Shown one piece after another: positions 17,474 to 25,722 of a stretch of 64,000 nt of DNA. The stretch is taken from NCBI GenBank assembly GCA_030150045.1, contig JASLGM010000027.1:124001-188000 (forward strand), given 5' to 3'. Numbering within the stretch: the first letter of the stretch is position 1; each line of letters starts with the position of its first letter. Under the pieces are notes generated by a model, which had not been told where the DNA came from, did no database searches, and saw nothing but the letters and a program-made list of their open reading frames with translations. This stretch comes from Taishania sp. GTDB taxonomy: Bacteria > Bacteroidota > Bacteroidia > Flavobacteriales_D > Crocinitomicaceae. Both the position numbers and the translations under genes were made by a program.

Positions 17474-18673
17474 CTACATATCTCTTTCCACATCCTTATC
17501 ACCACGCCCCGAAAGATTCACAATCGCCAACGCTCCTTTTCCTTTCAATAAGTCTATCGCTAAACCAATCGCATGAGCAGATTCAATTGCAGGTATTATT
17601 CCTTCTAATCGGGATAATAATGCATACGCCTCAATCGCCTTTTCATCAGATACCGGATGATAATTCGCGCGTTTCACCTCATTTAAAAATGCATGTTGAG
17701 GAGAAATCCCAGGATAATCTAAGCCCGCAGCCACAGATTGAGAAGCTAATGGTTCATCCGCATCATCAACCAAACACAATGAATACGTCCCCTGAAAAAC
17801 AATCGGTTTACCAAAATTAAGGGTTGCCGCCGTTTGGTTTAACACATTCATCCCACCGCCTTCAGCACCGTGTAGCTGTACTTCTTCATCCTTCAAGAAA
17901 CCAGCAAACAAACCAATAGCATTTGATCCACCACCAACTGGAGCAATCACATGATCCGGCAAACGACCTTCCTTCTGCAAAAATTGTTGACGCGCCTCTT
18001 CTCCAATTACACTTTGAAAATAGCCAACCATTTTCGGATACGGATGCGGCCCCACATGAGAACCTAATAAATAAAACGAAGTTGGATTGGCAACATAATA
18101 ATTCAACGCAGCATCCACAGCATCTTTCAACGTCCCTCTCCCCTCACTTGTCGTAACTACCTCAGCACCCAACAAACGCATTCGGCGCACATTCAACTGC
18201 TGACGTTCCGCATCTACTTCACCCATAAAAACCTTACAAGGCAAACCCAATAAAGCCGCCGCAGTAGCCGTAGCTACTCCATGTTGACCCGCACCAGTTT
18301 CAGCAATTATCTCGTTAGCTCCCATATATTTGGCAACCAAAATTTGACCTAAAGCATTATTAATTTTATGAGACCCCGTATGATTCAAATCCTCGCGTTT
18401 CAAATAAATCGTCGAACCAACATAATCACTCAAACGCTTTGCATGATACAAACTCGACGGTCGTCCCACAAAATCCTTGAGCAACTGAATATACTCCGCA
18501 TTAAACGTGGGTAAACGAACAATTTCATCAAACGCATCCGACAAATTTTGCAACTGTTCAGACAAAACTGGAGGTACAAAAGCACCACCAAACTCACCAT
18601 AATACCCCTCATAAGCTAAAAAATCAGCATTATTTCTAACCTCCACTTCACCATTATTTATCTCCTTTTTCAT
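17474..18673 (-). CDS. trpB: Tryptophan synthase beta chain, solitary
   Basis: The 399-residue enzyme joins indole and serine to make tryptophan using PLP. The PLP lysine is in 'HTGSHKINNALGQ' near residue 95, the glycine-rich phosphate loop is 'APVGGGSNAIGLFAGF' near 245, and 'GAEGGG' and 'NLSGRGDKDV' complete the standard TrpB1 pattern. The N-terminus has the usual 'YYGEFGGAFVPPVL'. No other trp gene is in the window and a terminator follows directly, so it is expressed alone. Upstream come 38 bases, an R1 repeat and a Trp-codon attenuator, which together imply control by charged tRNA-Trp. Confidence 0.97.
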   Translation of the reverse strand: MKKEINNGEVEVRNNADFLAYEGYYGEFGGAFVPPVLSEQLQNLSDAFDEIVRLPTFNAEYIQLLKDFVGRPSSLYHAKRLSDYVGSTIYLKREDLNHTGSHKINNALGQILVAKYMGANEIIAETGAGQHGVATATAAALLGLPCKVFMGEVDAERQQLNVRRMRLLGAEVVTTSEGRGTLKDAVDAALNYYVANPTSFYLLGSHVGPHPYPKMVGYFQSVIGEEARQQFLQKEGRLPDHVIAPVGGGSNAIGLFAGFLKDEEVQLHGAEGGGMNVLNQTAATLNFGKPIVFQGTYSLCLVDDADEPLASQSVAAGLDYPGISPQHAFLNEVKRANYHPVSDEKAIEAYALLSRLEGIIPAIESAHAIGLAIDLLKGKGALAIVNLSGRGDKDVERDM

Positions 18674-18710
18674 ATCTCTTTTTTTTTCAATTCTTTAATT
18701 CTCAATATCT

Positions 18711-18838
18711 TTTGGGCGTCCCCCGTTCCCTCCCAACACTACTTGGGAGGGAACAGGTCGGGCTATCCGTTCATAGTCCTCGTCCCCCAAGTGAACTTGC
18801 GGGAACTGTGGGCTATCCACTCCTATCCCTAACGCGAA
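18711..18838 (+). repeat. Dispersed intergenic repeat R1, copy A
   Basis: The element runs from TTTGGGCGT to CTAACGCGA, about 128 bases. It contains a self-pairing arm (GTTCCCTCCCA/TTGGGAGGGAAC) and the shared core 'GGTCGGGCTATCCGTTCATA', then 'GTGGGCTATCCACT' and 'CTATCCCTAACGC'. Copies B, C and D are at 21771, 32361 and 45599 in the opposite orientation. This copy lies between the trpB start and its attenuator, inside the predicted trpB leader transcript. No ORF is present. Confidence 0.85.
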
Positions 18839-18989
18839 CCTTTCCACAAGCATGCACTTTATAAACAAAATCCTAATGATAATCCAATTCGCGATTACAA
18901 AATCGGATAGCTAAAGCTGTATTTCTTCGGCGCTGCGGCGCCATTTCTTAAAAAAATGAAGGTGAAAAATCATGATAATTGAAAAAATT
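18839..18989 (-). other. Leader segment between R1 copy A and the trp terminator
   Basis: No gene is seen here. A short perfect hairpin GGCGC-TGCG-GCGCC lies at 18929-18942. The rest is AT-rich. If the trp terminator is read through, this stretch is part of the trpB 5' untranslated RNA. Confidence 0.5.
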
Positions 18990-19025
18990 GAAACAAAAAA
19001 AACCGTTGGGAGTACCAACGGTTTT
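18990..19025 (-). terminator. Attenuator terminator of the trpB leader
   Basis: On the minus strand AAAACCGTTGG-TACTC-CCAACGGTTTT forms an 11-bp perfect stem followed by a T-rich tail. It starts 29 bases after the leader-peptide stop and about 317 bases before trpB. Part of its 3' arm (UCCCAA, 19006-19011) can instead pair with UUGGGG (19062-19067) at the end of the leader peptide, giving a candidate antiterminator. Confidence 0.85.
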
Positions 19026-19054
19026 GAAAATATTTTATAAAATACAAAACAGCC

Positions 19055-19117
19055 TTACCATCCCCAATTCTGAGTCCAATAAGTGCGCCACCAAAGTTGT
19101 TGTGTCTTGTACATCAT
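19055..19117 (-). CDS. Tryptophan-rich leader peptide (trpL-like)
   Basis: A 20-codon reading frame begins with two ATG codons (MMYKTQQL) and has Trp at residues 9, 10, 14, 18 and 20 followed by TAA: five UGG codons among 20. It follows a matching promoter by about 28 bases and precedes a strong terminator by 29 bases, in the orientation of trpB. This is the classic arrangement of ribosome-mediated attenuation. Stalling at Trp 9-10 would leave the UUGGGG segment free to break the terminator; reaching the stop would cover it. The mechanism is inferred; the ORF and hairpin are seen directly. It is too short for usual gene callers. Confidence 0.85.
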   Translation of the reverse strand: MMYKTQQLWWRTYWTQNWGW

Positions 19118-19145
19118 TTTGTTTCTTTCCGATTAATTCGAGCAA

Positions 19146-19178
19146 CAAAGGTATTGAATAATAAACTAGAAAAACCAA
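19146..19178 (-). promoter_or_regulatory. Promoter of the trp leader
   Basis: On the minus strand TTG (19176-19178), a 22-base spacer, and TACCTTTG (19146-19153) match the Bacteroidota -33/-7 promoter. The leader ATG lies 28 bases after the -7 element. Confidence 0.7.
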
Positions 19179-19430
19179 TAAAAAACAAAAAAAAATTCCA
19201 ATTGAATCTAAAATAGATACATATAGAAAGAAAAATAATCACCTAGAAGTGGTAATAAGCTCCCACATTTTTTGTTAAATCCCAAACGTTTCACTCCTTA
19301 GAAAAAAACAAACACAATAAATTAACAAACAACTACTTAAAGCAATAAAAACACATCAAAAACACCTCTTATTCAAAAACTTTTCATATAAATCACAAGG
19401 AAATAAAAAGTTCATTTTCAAAAGACAAAG
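19179..19430. other. AT-rich divergent gap between trp leader and ahcY
   Basis: No ORF with coding character, hairpin of note or repeat was found. An S-adenosylhomocysteine or SAM riboswitch was looked for because ahcY follows, but no GC-rich structured region is visible. Confidence 0.6.
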
Positions 19431-19446
19431 TAACTTTGTAAATTTG
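19431..19446 (+). promoter_or_regulatory. Overlapping -7 elements upstream of ahcY
   Basis: TAACTTTG (19431-19438) and TAAATTTG (19439-19446) both match TAnnTTTG and lie 31-39 bases before the ahcY ATG. No good -33 TTG was found. Confidence 0.55.
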
Positions 19447-19477
19447 CCTACATTAAAGTTTGGAATAAATCATAATT

Positions 19478-20791
19478 ATGAATAATACGCAAGAAAAATT
19501 AGCTTATAAAGTTAAGGACATTAGCTTGGCCGAATGGGGTCGTAAAGAAATTTTATTGGCTGAAGCTGAAATGCCAGGATTAATGGCTTTAAGAGCAGAA
19601 TATGGCGCATCAAAACCATTGGCAGGCGCACGCATTGCTGGTTGTTTGCACATGACCATTCAAACAGCCGTTTTAATTGAAACATTAGTTGATTTAGGAG
19701 CTGAAGTTACTTGGTCTTCTTGTAACATTTTCTCTACACAAGATCACGCAGCAGCAGCAATCGCAGCAGCAGGAATTCCAGTTTATGCTTGGAAAGGTAT
19801 GAACGAAGAAGAATTTGACTGGTGTATCGAGCAAACATTATTCGCTTTTGAAGGTGGTCAACCTTTGAATATGATTTTAGATGACGGTGGAGATTTAACA
19901 AACATGGTGTTTGACCGCTTCCCTGAATTGACAAAAGATATTAAAGGATTGTCAGAAGAAACAACAACTGGAGTTCACCGTTTATACGAGCGTGTGAAAA
20001 ACGGAACATTGGTTATGCCTGCAATCAACGTTAACGATTCAGTTACAAAATCTAAATTTGATAACAAATACGGATGTAAAGAATCATTAGTAGACTCTAT
20101 TCGTCGTGCAACTGACGTAATGATGGCTGGTAAAGTAGCTGTTGTTTGTGGTTACGGAGACGTTGGAAAAGGTTCTGCTGCTTCTTTACGTGGTGCTGGT
20201 GCACGTGTAATCGTAACAGAAATCGATCCAATTTGTGCGCTACAAGCTGCAATGGACGGTTTTGAAGTAAAACAATTGGATTCAGTTGTACATAACGTAG
20301 ATATCGTTGTAACAACTACAGGAAACAAAGATATCGTTGTTGGTCGTCATTTTGAAAAAATGAAAGACAAAACAATCGTATGTAACATCGGACACTTTGA
20401 CAACGAAATTGATATGGCGTGGTTAAACAAAAACCATGGTGCATCTAAAATTGAAGTAAAACCACAAGTAGATATCTACAACGTAAACGGTACAGAAATT
20501 ATCATCTTAGCTGAAGGACGTTTAGTAAACTTAGGTTGTGCTACTGGTCACCCTTCTTTCGTAATGTCAAATTCATTTACAAACCAAACATTGGCACAAC
20601 TTGAATTGTGGACAAATGCAGCAGCATACGGAAACGACGTTTATATGTTACCAAAACATTTAGATGAAAAAGTAGCAAAATTACACTTAGCTAAAATTGG
20701 TGTAGAATTAGAAATCCTTTCTGATGACCAAGCTAAATACATTGGTGTAAACGTAGAAGGACCTTACAAAGCAGAACACTACAGATATTAA
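19478..20791 (+). CDS. ahcY: S-adenosylhomocysteine hydrolase
   Basis: The 437-residue enzyme splits S-adenosylhomocysteine to adenosine and homocysteine, regenerating the methyl cycle, with bound NAD. The family signature 'GCLHMTIQTAVLIETL' is near residue 51, the NAD-binding Rossmann motif 'VVCGYGDVGKGSA' near 222, and the C-terminus ends in the near-invariant 'GPYKAEHYRY'. Lys and Asp of the active site are in 'DSVTKSKFDNKYGC' near 187. Length is typical of bacteria without the long insert. A terminator closes this single-gene unit. Confidence 0.98.
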   Translation: MNNTQEKLAYKVKDISLAEWGRKEILLAEAEMPGLMALRAEYGASKPLAGARIAGCLHMTIQTAVLIETLVDLGAEVTWSSCNIFSTQDHAAAAIAAAGIPVYAWKGMNEEEFDWCIEQTLFAFEGGQPLNMILDDGGDLTNMVFDRFPELTKDIKGLSEETTTGVHRLYERVKNGTLVMPAINVNDSVTKSKFDNKYGCKESLVDSIRRATDVMMAGKVAVVCGYGDVGKGSAASLRGAGARVIVTEIDPICALQAAMDGFEVKQLDSVVHNVDIVVTTTGNKDIVVGRHFEKMKDKTIVCNIGHFDNEIDMAWLNKNHGASKIEVKPQVDIYNVNGTEIIILAEGRLVNLGCATGHPSFVMSNSFTNQTLAQLELWTNAAAYGNDVYMLPKHLDEKVAKLHLAKIGVELEILSDDQAKYIGVNVEGPYKAEHYRY

Positions 20792-20811
20792 TCTGTAATA
20801 TACTCTATACA

Positions 20812-20842
20812 AAAGGAAGCATCAAGGTGCTTCCTTTTTTTT
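20812..20842 (+). terminator. Terminator after ahcY
   Basis: A 10-bp perfect stem AAAGGAAGCA/TGCTTCCTTT with a 6-base loop is followed by a T tract. It overlaps the longest frame of the next gene, arguing against that frame's first Met. Confidence 0.92.
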
Positions 20843-20883
20843 TCGCAAGAAATCACTATTTTTATCCTAACAGAAAAAAGAAA

Positions 20884-21693
20884 ATGGAATTTACGAAGCA
20901 AAAGGTACACGATGTAATATTTGGAACAACCACAAAAGCAGGTCGCACATTTGACCTCTTTCTTTTGGGAGCCATTATTGTTTCCATATGCACCGTAATG
21001 CTAGAAAGTATACCATCTGTAAAAGCAAAATACTATCCCATTCTCTACCTTTTAGAATGGATCTTTACCATTTTATTTACGGCAGAATACATTTTGCGTA
21101 TTTGGTCATCTCCGCATCGAAAAAAGTACATAACCAGTTATTGGGGAATCATTGATTTAGTGGCTATTCTACCTTCTTATTTGATTTTAATTCCTTGGGT
21201 TTCGATTTATGGTTCGTTACGTGTACTACGTGCCATGCGCTTACTTCGTGTTTTTAGAATATTAAAACTCAATAAGTTTACCTCTCAAATCCAAGTCTTG
21301 ATTCACGCCATGTTAATGGCTTTGCCCAAGATCACGATTTTCATTTCTTTTGTAATGATTCTTGTTATTGTCCTAGGTACACTGATTTATATTGTTGAAG
21401 GAGGTAACAATGGTTTTGAATCCATTCCAAAGAGTATTTATTGGGCAATTGTAACCATCACAACAGTAGGATATGGTGACATTGCTCCTACCACATCCTT
21501 AGGTCGAATGATTTCTTCTTTTATCATGTTAATGGGTTACGCCATAATCGCTGTTCCAACTGGAATTATGACTGTTAGCATGTCACGTTACCAAGATCCA
21601 GATCCGGAAGATAATAAATGTGAACACTGTGAACACGACAATCCTTTTGGTTCGATTTATTGCAATCAATGTGGGCAAGAGCTAACGGAATAG
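20884..21693 (+). CDS. Voltage-gated potassium channel with C-terminal zinc ribbon
   Basis: The 269-residue protein has six membrane helices. S4 is 'LRVLRAMRLLRVFRILKL' with regularly spaced Arg (near residue 115) and the selectivity filter is 'TITTVGYGDIAP' near residue 195. After S6 the cytoplasmic tail is a small zinc ribbon, 'CEHCEHDNPFGSIYCNQCG', with two CxxC pairs. The start was set at 20884 because the longer frame begins at 20827 inside the ahcY terminator. It is a K+ channel of the Kv/KvAP-like bacterial type; the role of the ribbon is unknown. It appears to be a single-gene unit. Confidence 0.92.
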   Translation: MEFTKQKVHDVIFGTTTKAGRTFDLFLLGAIIVSICTVMLESIPSVKAKYYPILYLLEWIFTILFTAEYILRIWSSPHRKKYITSYWGIIDLVAILPSYLILIPWVSIYGSLRVLRAMRLLRVFRILKLNKFTSQIQVLIHAMLMALPKITIFISFVMILVIVLGTLIYIVEGGNNGFESIPKSIYWAIVTITTVGYGDIAPTTSLGRMISSFIMLMGYAIIAVPTGIMTVSMSRYQDPDPEDNKCEHCEHDNPFGSIYCNQCGQELTE

Positions 21694-21770
21694 CTAAAAA
21701 TTTAGTCTTTCTTTTTCGTGTTTGAAATCTATTTTACACTATTTATTTGATTGTTTTTCTAACAACCGAT

Positions 21771-21883
21771 TTCGCGTTAGGGATAGGAATGAAAAGCTTT
21801 TTTGTTTCACAAAAAACTTGTAATGTATAGCCCGACCCTTTCCCTCCTCAAGTAGTTTAGGGAGGGAAAGGGTAACGCCCAAA
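21771..21883 (-). repeat. Dispersed intergenic repeat R1, copy B
   Basis: In minus orientation the element runs from TTGGGCGTTACCC to CTATCCCTAACGCG. Its arm is CCCTTTCCCTCC paired with GGGAGGGAAAGGG, a different sequence from copy A but still a perfect stem. The middle section (about 21787-21825) differs from copies A, C and D. It sits between the convergent K+ channel and hemH genes. Confidence 0.82.
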
Positions 21884-21947
21884 TAAAAAATAATTTTCAA
21901 AAAAAAGCGCTTCTTATAGAAACGCTTCTCCTTAAGTTCATTAAAAA

Positions 21948-22979
21948 TCAATCTCTTAAATGCGGTTGCAATTCATCGATAAGTCCTTGAATAAAAAGAT
22001 CACTTCCATTGCATGACGGCACTAATTCTATAGATCCGCCGCCGTTTTCATCAATAATTTCTTGGTATTCAACTCCTATTTCAATCAATGTTTCCAAGCA
22101 ATCTCCAACAAAAGCAGGTGAAAAACACAGTAATTTTTTCTTTCCATTTTTCACCAAATCGGTAATCACTGTATCGGAAAATGGTTCAATCCAACCTTTC
22201 CCTAATCTCGACTGAAAACACACCGTATATTTCTCTTTTGGGAGACCTAATTTTTCTGCTAATGCGCGTGCAGTAGCAAAACATGTGGCTTTATAACAGT
22301 ATTTGTTTTCATCGTTAATTTCTGTTTCGCAGGGATGATTTTTACATGACCCGTCGGTATGTACCTTGTCCACCTGGCGTTCTGGCAACCCGTGGAAAGA
22401 GAACAAAATATGATCGTAATTTTCTGGATGCATGGCTTTTGCATTTTCCGTCAAACTATTCAAATATCCTTCATTATTCCAATACTGCGCGATCACTTCA
22501 ACTTGTGGAATTACCCACCATTTTTGAATTACTTCCATCACTTTTTCAACAGCAGAACCGGTTGTTGCACTGGCATATTGGGGAAACATTGGAAGAACAA
22601 TAATACGTTTATAATTCTTCTTTTTCATGCCATTTAGCACGTCAGGAATAGACGGAAATTGGTATCGCATTGCCATGTAAACATCTGCTTTACCTTTGAG
22701 TTTTTCGGCCAATTTCTCTTGTTGCAAAACGGTATTTGTCACCAAAGGAGACACTCCATTCCCCATTTCCCATAACTCTTTATACAACTTTGATGAACTC
22801 CCTGCACGGAACGGAACAATGATTCCATTGACGAGAAAAAAACGTCCAATGGTTGAAATATCAATAACGCGTTTGTCATTCAAAAATTCGGACAAGTACT
22901 TGCGCACATCAGACTTTTTAGGACTGTCAGGTGTACCTAACTGCACCATTAATACCGCTATTTCGTTTTGCTTTTCCAT
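21948..22979 (-). CDS. hemH: Ferrochelatase
   Basis: The 343-residue enzyme inserts ferrous iron into protoporphyrin IX (or into coproporphyrin in some lineages). The active-site His is in 'DHILFSFHGLPER' near residue 183 and the catalytic Glu in 'GDCLETLIEIGVEY' near 290. Cys residues in 'GSCKNHPCETEI' occupy the region where many ferrochelatases have variable loops. The ATG at 22979 was chosen over the upstream one at 23003 because the preceding gene ends at 22987. It follows the binding-protein homologue by 7 bases and is probably co-transcribed with it and the ABC exporter. Confidence 0.96.
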   Translation of the reverse strand: MEKQNEIAVLMVQLGTPDSPKKSDVRKYLSEFLNDKRVIDISTIGRFFLVNGIIVPFRAGSSSKLYKELWEMGNGVSPLVTNTVLQQEKLAEKLKGKADVYMAMRYQFPSIPDVLNGMKKKNYKRIIVLPMFPQYASATTGSAVEKVMEVIQKWWVIPQVEVIAQYWNNEGYLNSLTENAKAMHPENYDHILFSFHGLPERQVDKVHTDGSCKNHPCETEINDENKYCYKATCFATARALAEKLGLPKEKYTVCFQSRLGKGWIEPFSDTVITDLVKNGKKKLLCFSPAFVGDCLETLIEIGVEYQEIIDENGGGSIELVPSCNGSDLFIQGLIDELQPHLRD

Positions 22980-22986
22980 AGTAATT

Positions 22987-23838
22987 TTAAAACAACTTTC
23001 CACTCCAGTTTTCTGCTTCTTGTGGAGTGATGAGTTTCAACTTCAATAAATAGTCTACTGTCAATTGGAAATCTTCCATAAATGGTTCACCTTTATAGTT
23101 CCAATCGGTTTCATTCAACCAGTTTTGTACTTGATTGGTTTTTAGATTGTAGCTCCAGGATATGATTTCTACTGCATCAGGATTTTTCTTTAATTCCAGT
23201 GCTTTTGTATTCACAATTTGACACATTTGTTCCAATTCTTGTGCGTATAAGTCGTACACTTCGTTTCGAACGGCGATGGCAAAACAAGGCCAAGGCGTAA
23301 TCACTTCGTCAACAAAACGACATTTTTTCTGCATGGTGAACGGATGTGTCATATATTTGTCCCATAAGAAGATTTGGGCTTCATTATTTTCCAAGGACCA
23401 AATTCCCCCGTAAACATCACCAATTACATTGAATTTGAGTTTATCGGTATCCCATCCTTGTCGGTCTGCCATCACGTAGGCCATCAAATGTGATCCTGAA
23501 CCAAAACGCGAAATGGCGAAAGTTTGCCCCTCAAGGTCATCCATAGATTGAAACTCGGAAGGATATGGCACGTGCACACCCCAATGTAAAGGAGTGGTTA
23601 CATAGATTTGCAAGATTTTTACAGGAAGACCTTGCAAAGCTGCTTTGGTAATTCCTTCAGTGAGAAGAATGGCTACATCTAAGGTCTTATTTTCTAATCC
23701 TCTGATCATCTGTCCTGTTCCACCAGGCATATCTGTCCAGTGAATTTTAATTCCTGCCTGTCGTAAATCACCATCTTCGATTGCTAATTTCCAAGGAAGA
23801 TTAAAGTGCTCTGGTACACCTCCTACTTTTAATTTCAT
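22987..23838 (-). CDS. Periplasmic-binding-protein fold protein without signal peptide
   Basis: The 283-residue protein begins MKLKVGGVPEHFNLPWKLAI and has the type 2 periplasmic-binding fold of the NMT1/SsuA-like kind ('PGGTGQMIRGLENKTLDVAI', 'AISRFGSGSHLMAYVMAD', 'WPCFAIAVRNEVYD'). No signal peptide or lipobox is visible with this start, nor with the longer frame, so it should be cytoplasmic. The start at 23838 was chosen because it lies just after the stop of the ABC transporter gene (10-base gap). No matching importer permease is nearby. A ligand-sensing or enzymatic role is possible; the function is not known. Confidence 0.78.
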   Translation of the reverse strand: MKLKVGGVPEHFNLPWKLAIEDGDLRQAGIKIHWTDMPGGTGQMIRGLENKTLDVAILLTEGITKAALQGLPVKILQIYVTTPLHWGVHVPYPSEFQSMDDLEGQTFAISRFGSGSHLMAYVMADRQGWDTDKLKFNVIGDVYGGIWSLENNEAQIFLWDKYMTHPFTMQKKCRFVDEVITPWPCFAIAVRNEVYDLYAQELEQMCQIVNTKALELKKNPDAVEIISWSYNLKTNQVQNWLNETDWNYKGEPFMEDFQLTVDYLLKLKLITPQEAENWSGKLF

Positions 23839-23848
23839 CTTGAATATT

Positions 23849-25621
23849 TTATTTAGTCTCTTTTTTCTTTGCGAATTGCATGTCTGAAAGCTTTTTATAG
23901 TAGCCATCCAAAGCCAACAATTCGTCGTGGCTTCCTTGTTCTACAATTTCACCTTTCTCCAACACAACAATTTTATCTGCATTTCGAATGGTTGACAAAC
24001 GGTGTGCAATCACTACGCTAGTACGTCCTTTTGTAAGTGCTTCGGTTGCGTTTTGAATCAACATTTCAGAATTAGAATCAACGCTAGAAGTAGCTTCATC
24101 TAAAATAAGAATTTGCGGATTGTAAACATAAGCACGAATGAAGGAAATTAATTGACGTTGTCCCACCGATAAAACACCACCTCTTTCACCGACATTATAA
24201 TTATATCCACCGGGTAGATTGATGATGAAATCATGTGCTCCAACTGCTTTCGCAGCCGCTTCTACTTGTCCTTTTGTAATACTTGTATCACCGAGTGTGA
24301 TGTTGTTATAAATAGAATCTGAAAAAAGGAAAACATCTTGTAAAACAATAGCGATATTTTGTCTCAGATAAGCAATTTCTATGTCTTTAAGATCTACATC
24401 ACTGATACTAACCTTCCCTTTTTGGTAATCGTAAAAACGCCCAAGTAGGTTAACAAGACTGGTTTTTCCTGCTCCTGTCGCCCCAACGAAGGCAATGGTT
24501 TTTCCTGCATCAATTGTCAAATCTATATTCTTCAAGACCCAATTTTCTTCGTTATATGCAAAGAACACTTTTTCAAACTTAATTGCTCCATTGAAGTTGC
24601 AATTTGTAATCGTTCCGTTAATTTGATTCTGATCTTCGGTATCTATTAATTCAAAAATACGTTCTGCGCGCACTGTACCACGTTGCAAAATATTGAATTT
24701 GTCTGCTAACATACGAATCGGTCGATACAGTTGATTTACCCACAAAGTGAAAGCTGTAACCTCTCCAAATTTCAAAGTCATAGACGTATGATCTTTGGTC
24801 AAGAAAAGTACCGTGATCACATACAAAAATGCAATGGAAAGGGAACTCAAGATTTCCACAAAAGGAAAGAAAATTGAATTCGCCCAAATCGCTTTAATAT
24901 GAGCTTCTTTATGTCCAGCATTTATTTCTTGAAACTTCTTATATTCTTGCCCTTGTCTATTGAACAATTGTACCAAATTCATTCCAGTAAGACGTTCTTG
25001 TACAAAGTTGTTGAGCTTCCCAACTTGCTTACTTTCCAATTGAAAAGATTTACGCATAGCGCGTGCAAATATTCGTGTACCAAAAATCAATATAGGTATA
25101 GGTACAAGTACAAAGAAGGCCAATTTCCAATTGAGGATAAACATCCAAAAAATAATGATGAAAAGCATCAATAAATCTCCTGCTATTTGCATTAATCCAG
25201 AAGCGAAAACATCCGTTATAGCTTCTAAATCAGACACCAATCGAGTCACTAAATTACCAATAGGATTTTTATCAAAAAAACGTGTTCGGAAACGCATTAC
25301 CTTATTAAACAACTGAACTCTAAGGTCATAAATTACATTTTGAGCCAGTTTATTTGAGAAATACGATGAGAAAAAAGAAAGGACTGCCTCTCCTACTAGC
25401 ATCATAATAACAATTCCAGCCCAAATCATCAGCCCCATTTTGTCGGGATGCTGTACAATATATTCATCTACAACTTTACCAATGATTCTTACCCTAAATG
25501 GTCCAATAAATGCCAAAATGATAGTGGTCAGAACGGACACAAAAACCATTTTTTTGTAAGCACCCGCATATTTTACCAAACGGAGAAAAACTTGGGGATT
25601 TAATTTCTGTTGTTTTGCCAT
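23849..25621 (-). CDS. ABC transporter, fused permease and ATPase (MsbA/exporter type)
   Basis: The 590-residue half-transporter has six membrane helices in residues 1-320 and an ATPase domain after. Walker A is 'GATGAGKTSL' near residue 376, the ABC signature is 'LSVGQRQL' near 480, and Walker B 'ILILDEATSSVD' near 500. It is expected to act as a homodimer exporting lipids, peptides or drugs. The ATG at 25621 (MAKQQKLNPQVF) was preferred over a start six codons upstream as the usual N-terminus of such proteins. It heads a unit with the binding-protein homologue and hemH; the substrate cannot be told from sequence. Confidence 0.92.
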   Translation of the reverse strand: MAKQQKLNPQVFLRLVKYAGAYKKMVFVSVLTTIILAFIGPFRVRIIGKVVDEYIVQHPDKMGLMIWAGIVIMMLVGEAVLSFFSSYFSNKLAQNVIYDLRVQLFNKVMRFRTRFFDKNPIGNLVTRLVSDLEAITDVFASGLMQIAGDLLMLFIIIFWMFILNWKLAFFVLVPIPILIFGTRIFARAMRKSFQLESKQVGKLNNFVQERLTGMNLVQLFNRQGQEYKKFQEINAGHKEAHIKAIWANSIFFPFVEILSSLSIAFLYVITVLFLTKDHTSMTLKFGEVTAFTLWVNQLYRPIRMLADKFNILQRGTVRAERIFELIDTEDQNQINGTITNCNFNGAIKFEKVFFAYNEENWVLKNIDLTIDAGKTIAFVGATGAGKTSLVNLLGRFYDYQKGKVSISDVDLKDIEIAYLRQNIAIVLQDVFLFSDSIYNNITLGDTSITKGQVEAAAKAVGAHDFIINLPGGYNYNVGERGGVLSVGQRQLISFIRAYVYNPQILILDEATSSVDSNSEMLIQNATEALTKGRTSVVIAHRLSTIRNADKIVVLEKGEIVEQGSHDELLALDGYYKKLSDMQFAKKKETK

Positions 25622-25672
25622 CGTCCACAAAATTATCAAAATCTAGGTGAAACAACACAATATAACAATGTA

Positions 25673-25707
25673 TTGACATTAATTTCCTGTTGAAATTCCT
25701 ATCTTTG
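25673..25707 (+). promoter_or_regulatory. Promoter of upp
   Basis: TTG at 25673 and TATCTTTG at 25700-25707 match the -33/-7 pattern with a 24-base spacer, slightly long. The ATG is 15 bases after the -7 element. Confidence 0.55.
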
Positions 25708-25722
25708 ATGTAAAGCACTGCC

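Noticed and set aside
18711..18838. R1 as a fragment of an insertion sequence
   Set aside because: None of the four copies has transposase coding or target-site duplications that I can see, and their arms covary.
19179..19430. SAM or SAH riboswitch before ahcY
   Set aside because: The region is AT-rich with no conserved GC-rich stems or known riboswitch core.
20827..20883. Upstream start adding 19 residues to the K+ channel
   Set aside because: It begins inside the ahcY terminator hairpin and its residues look like read-through of non-coding DNA.
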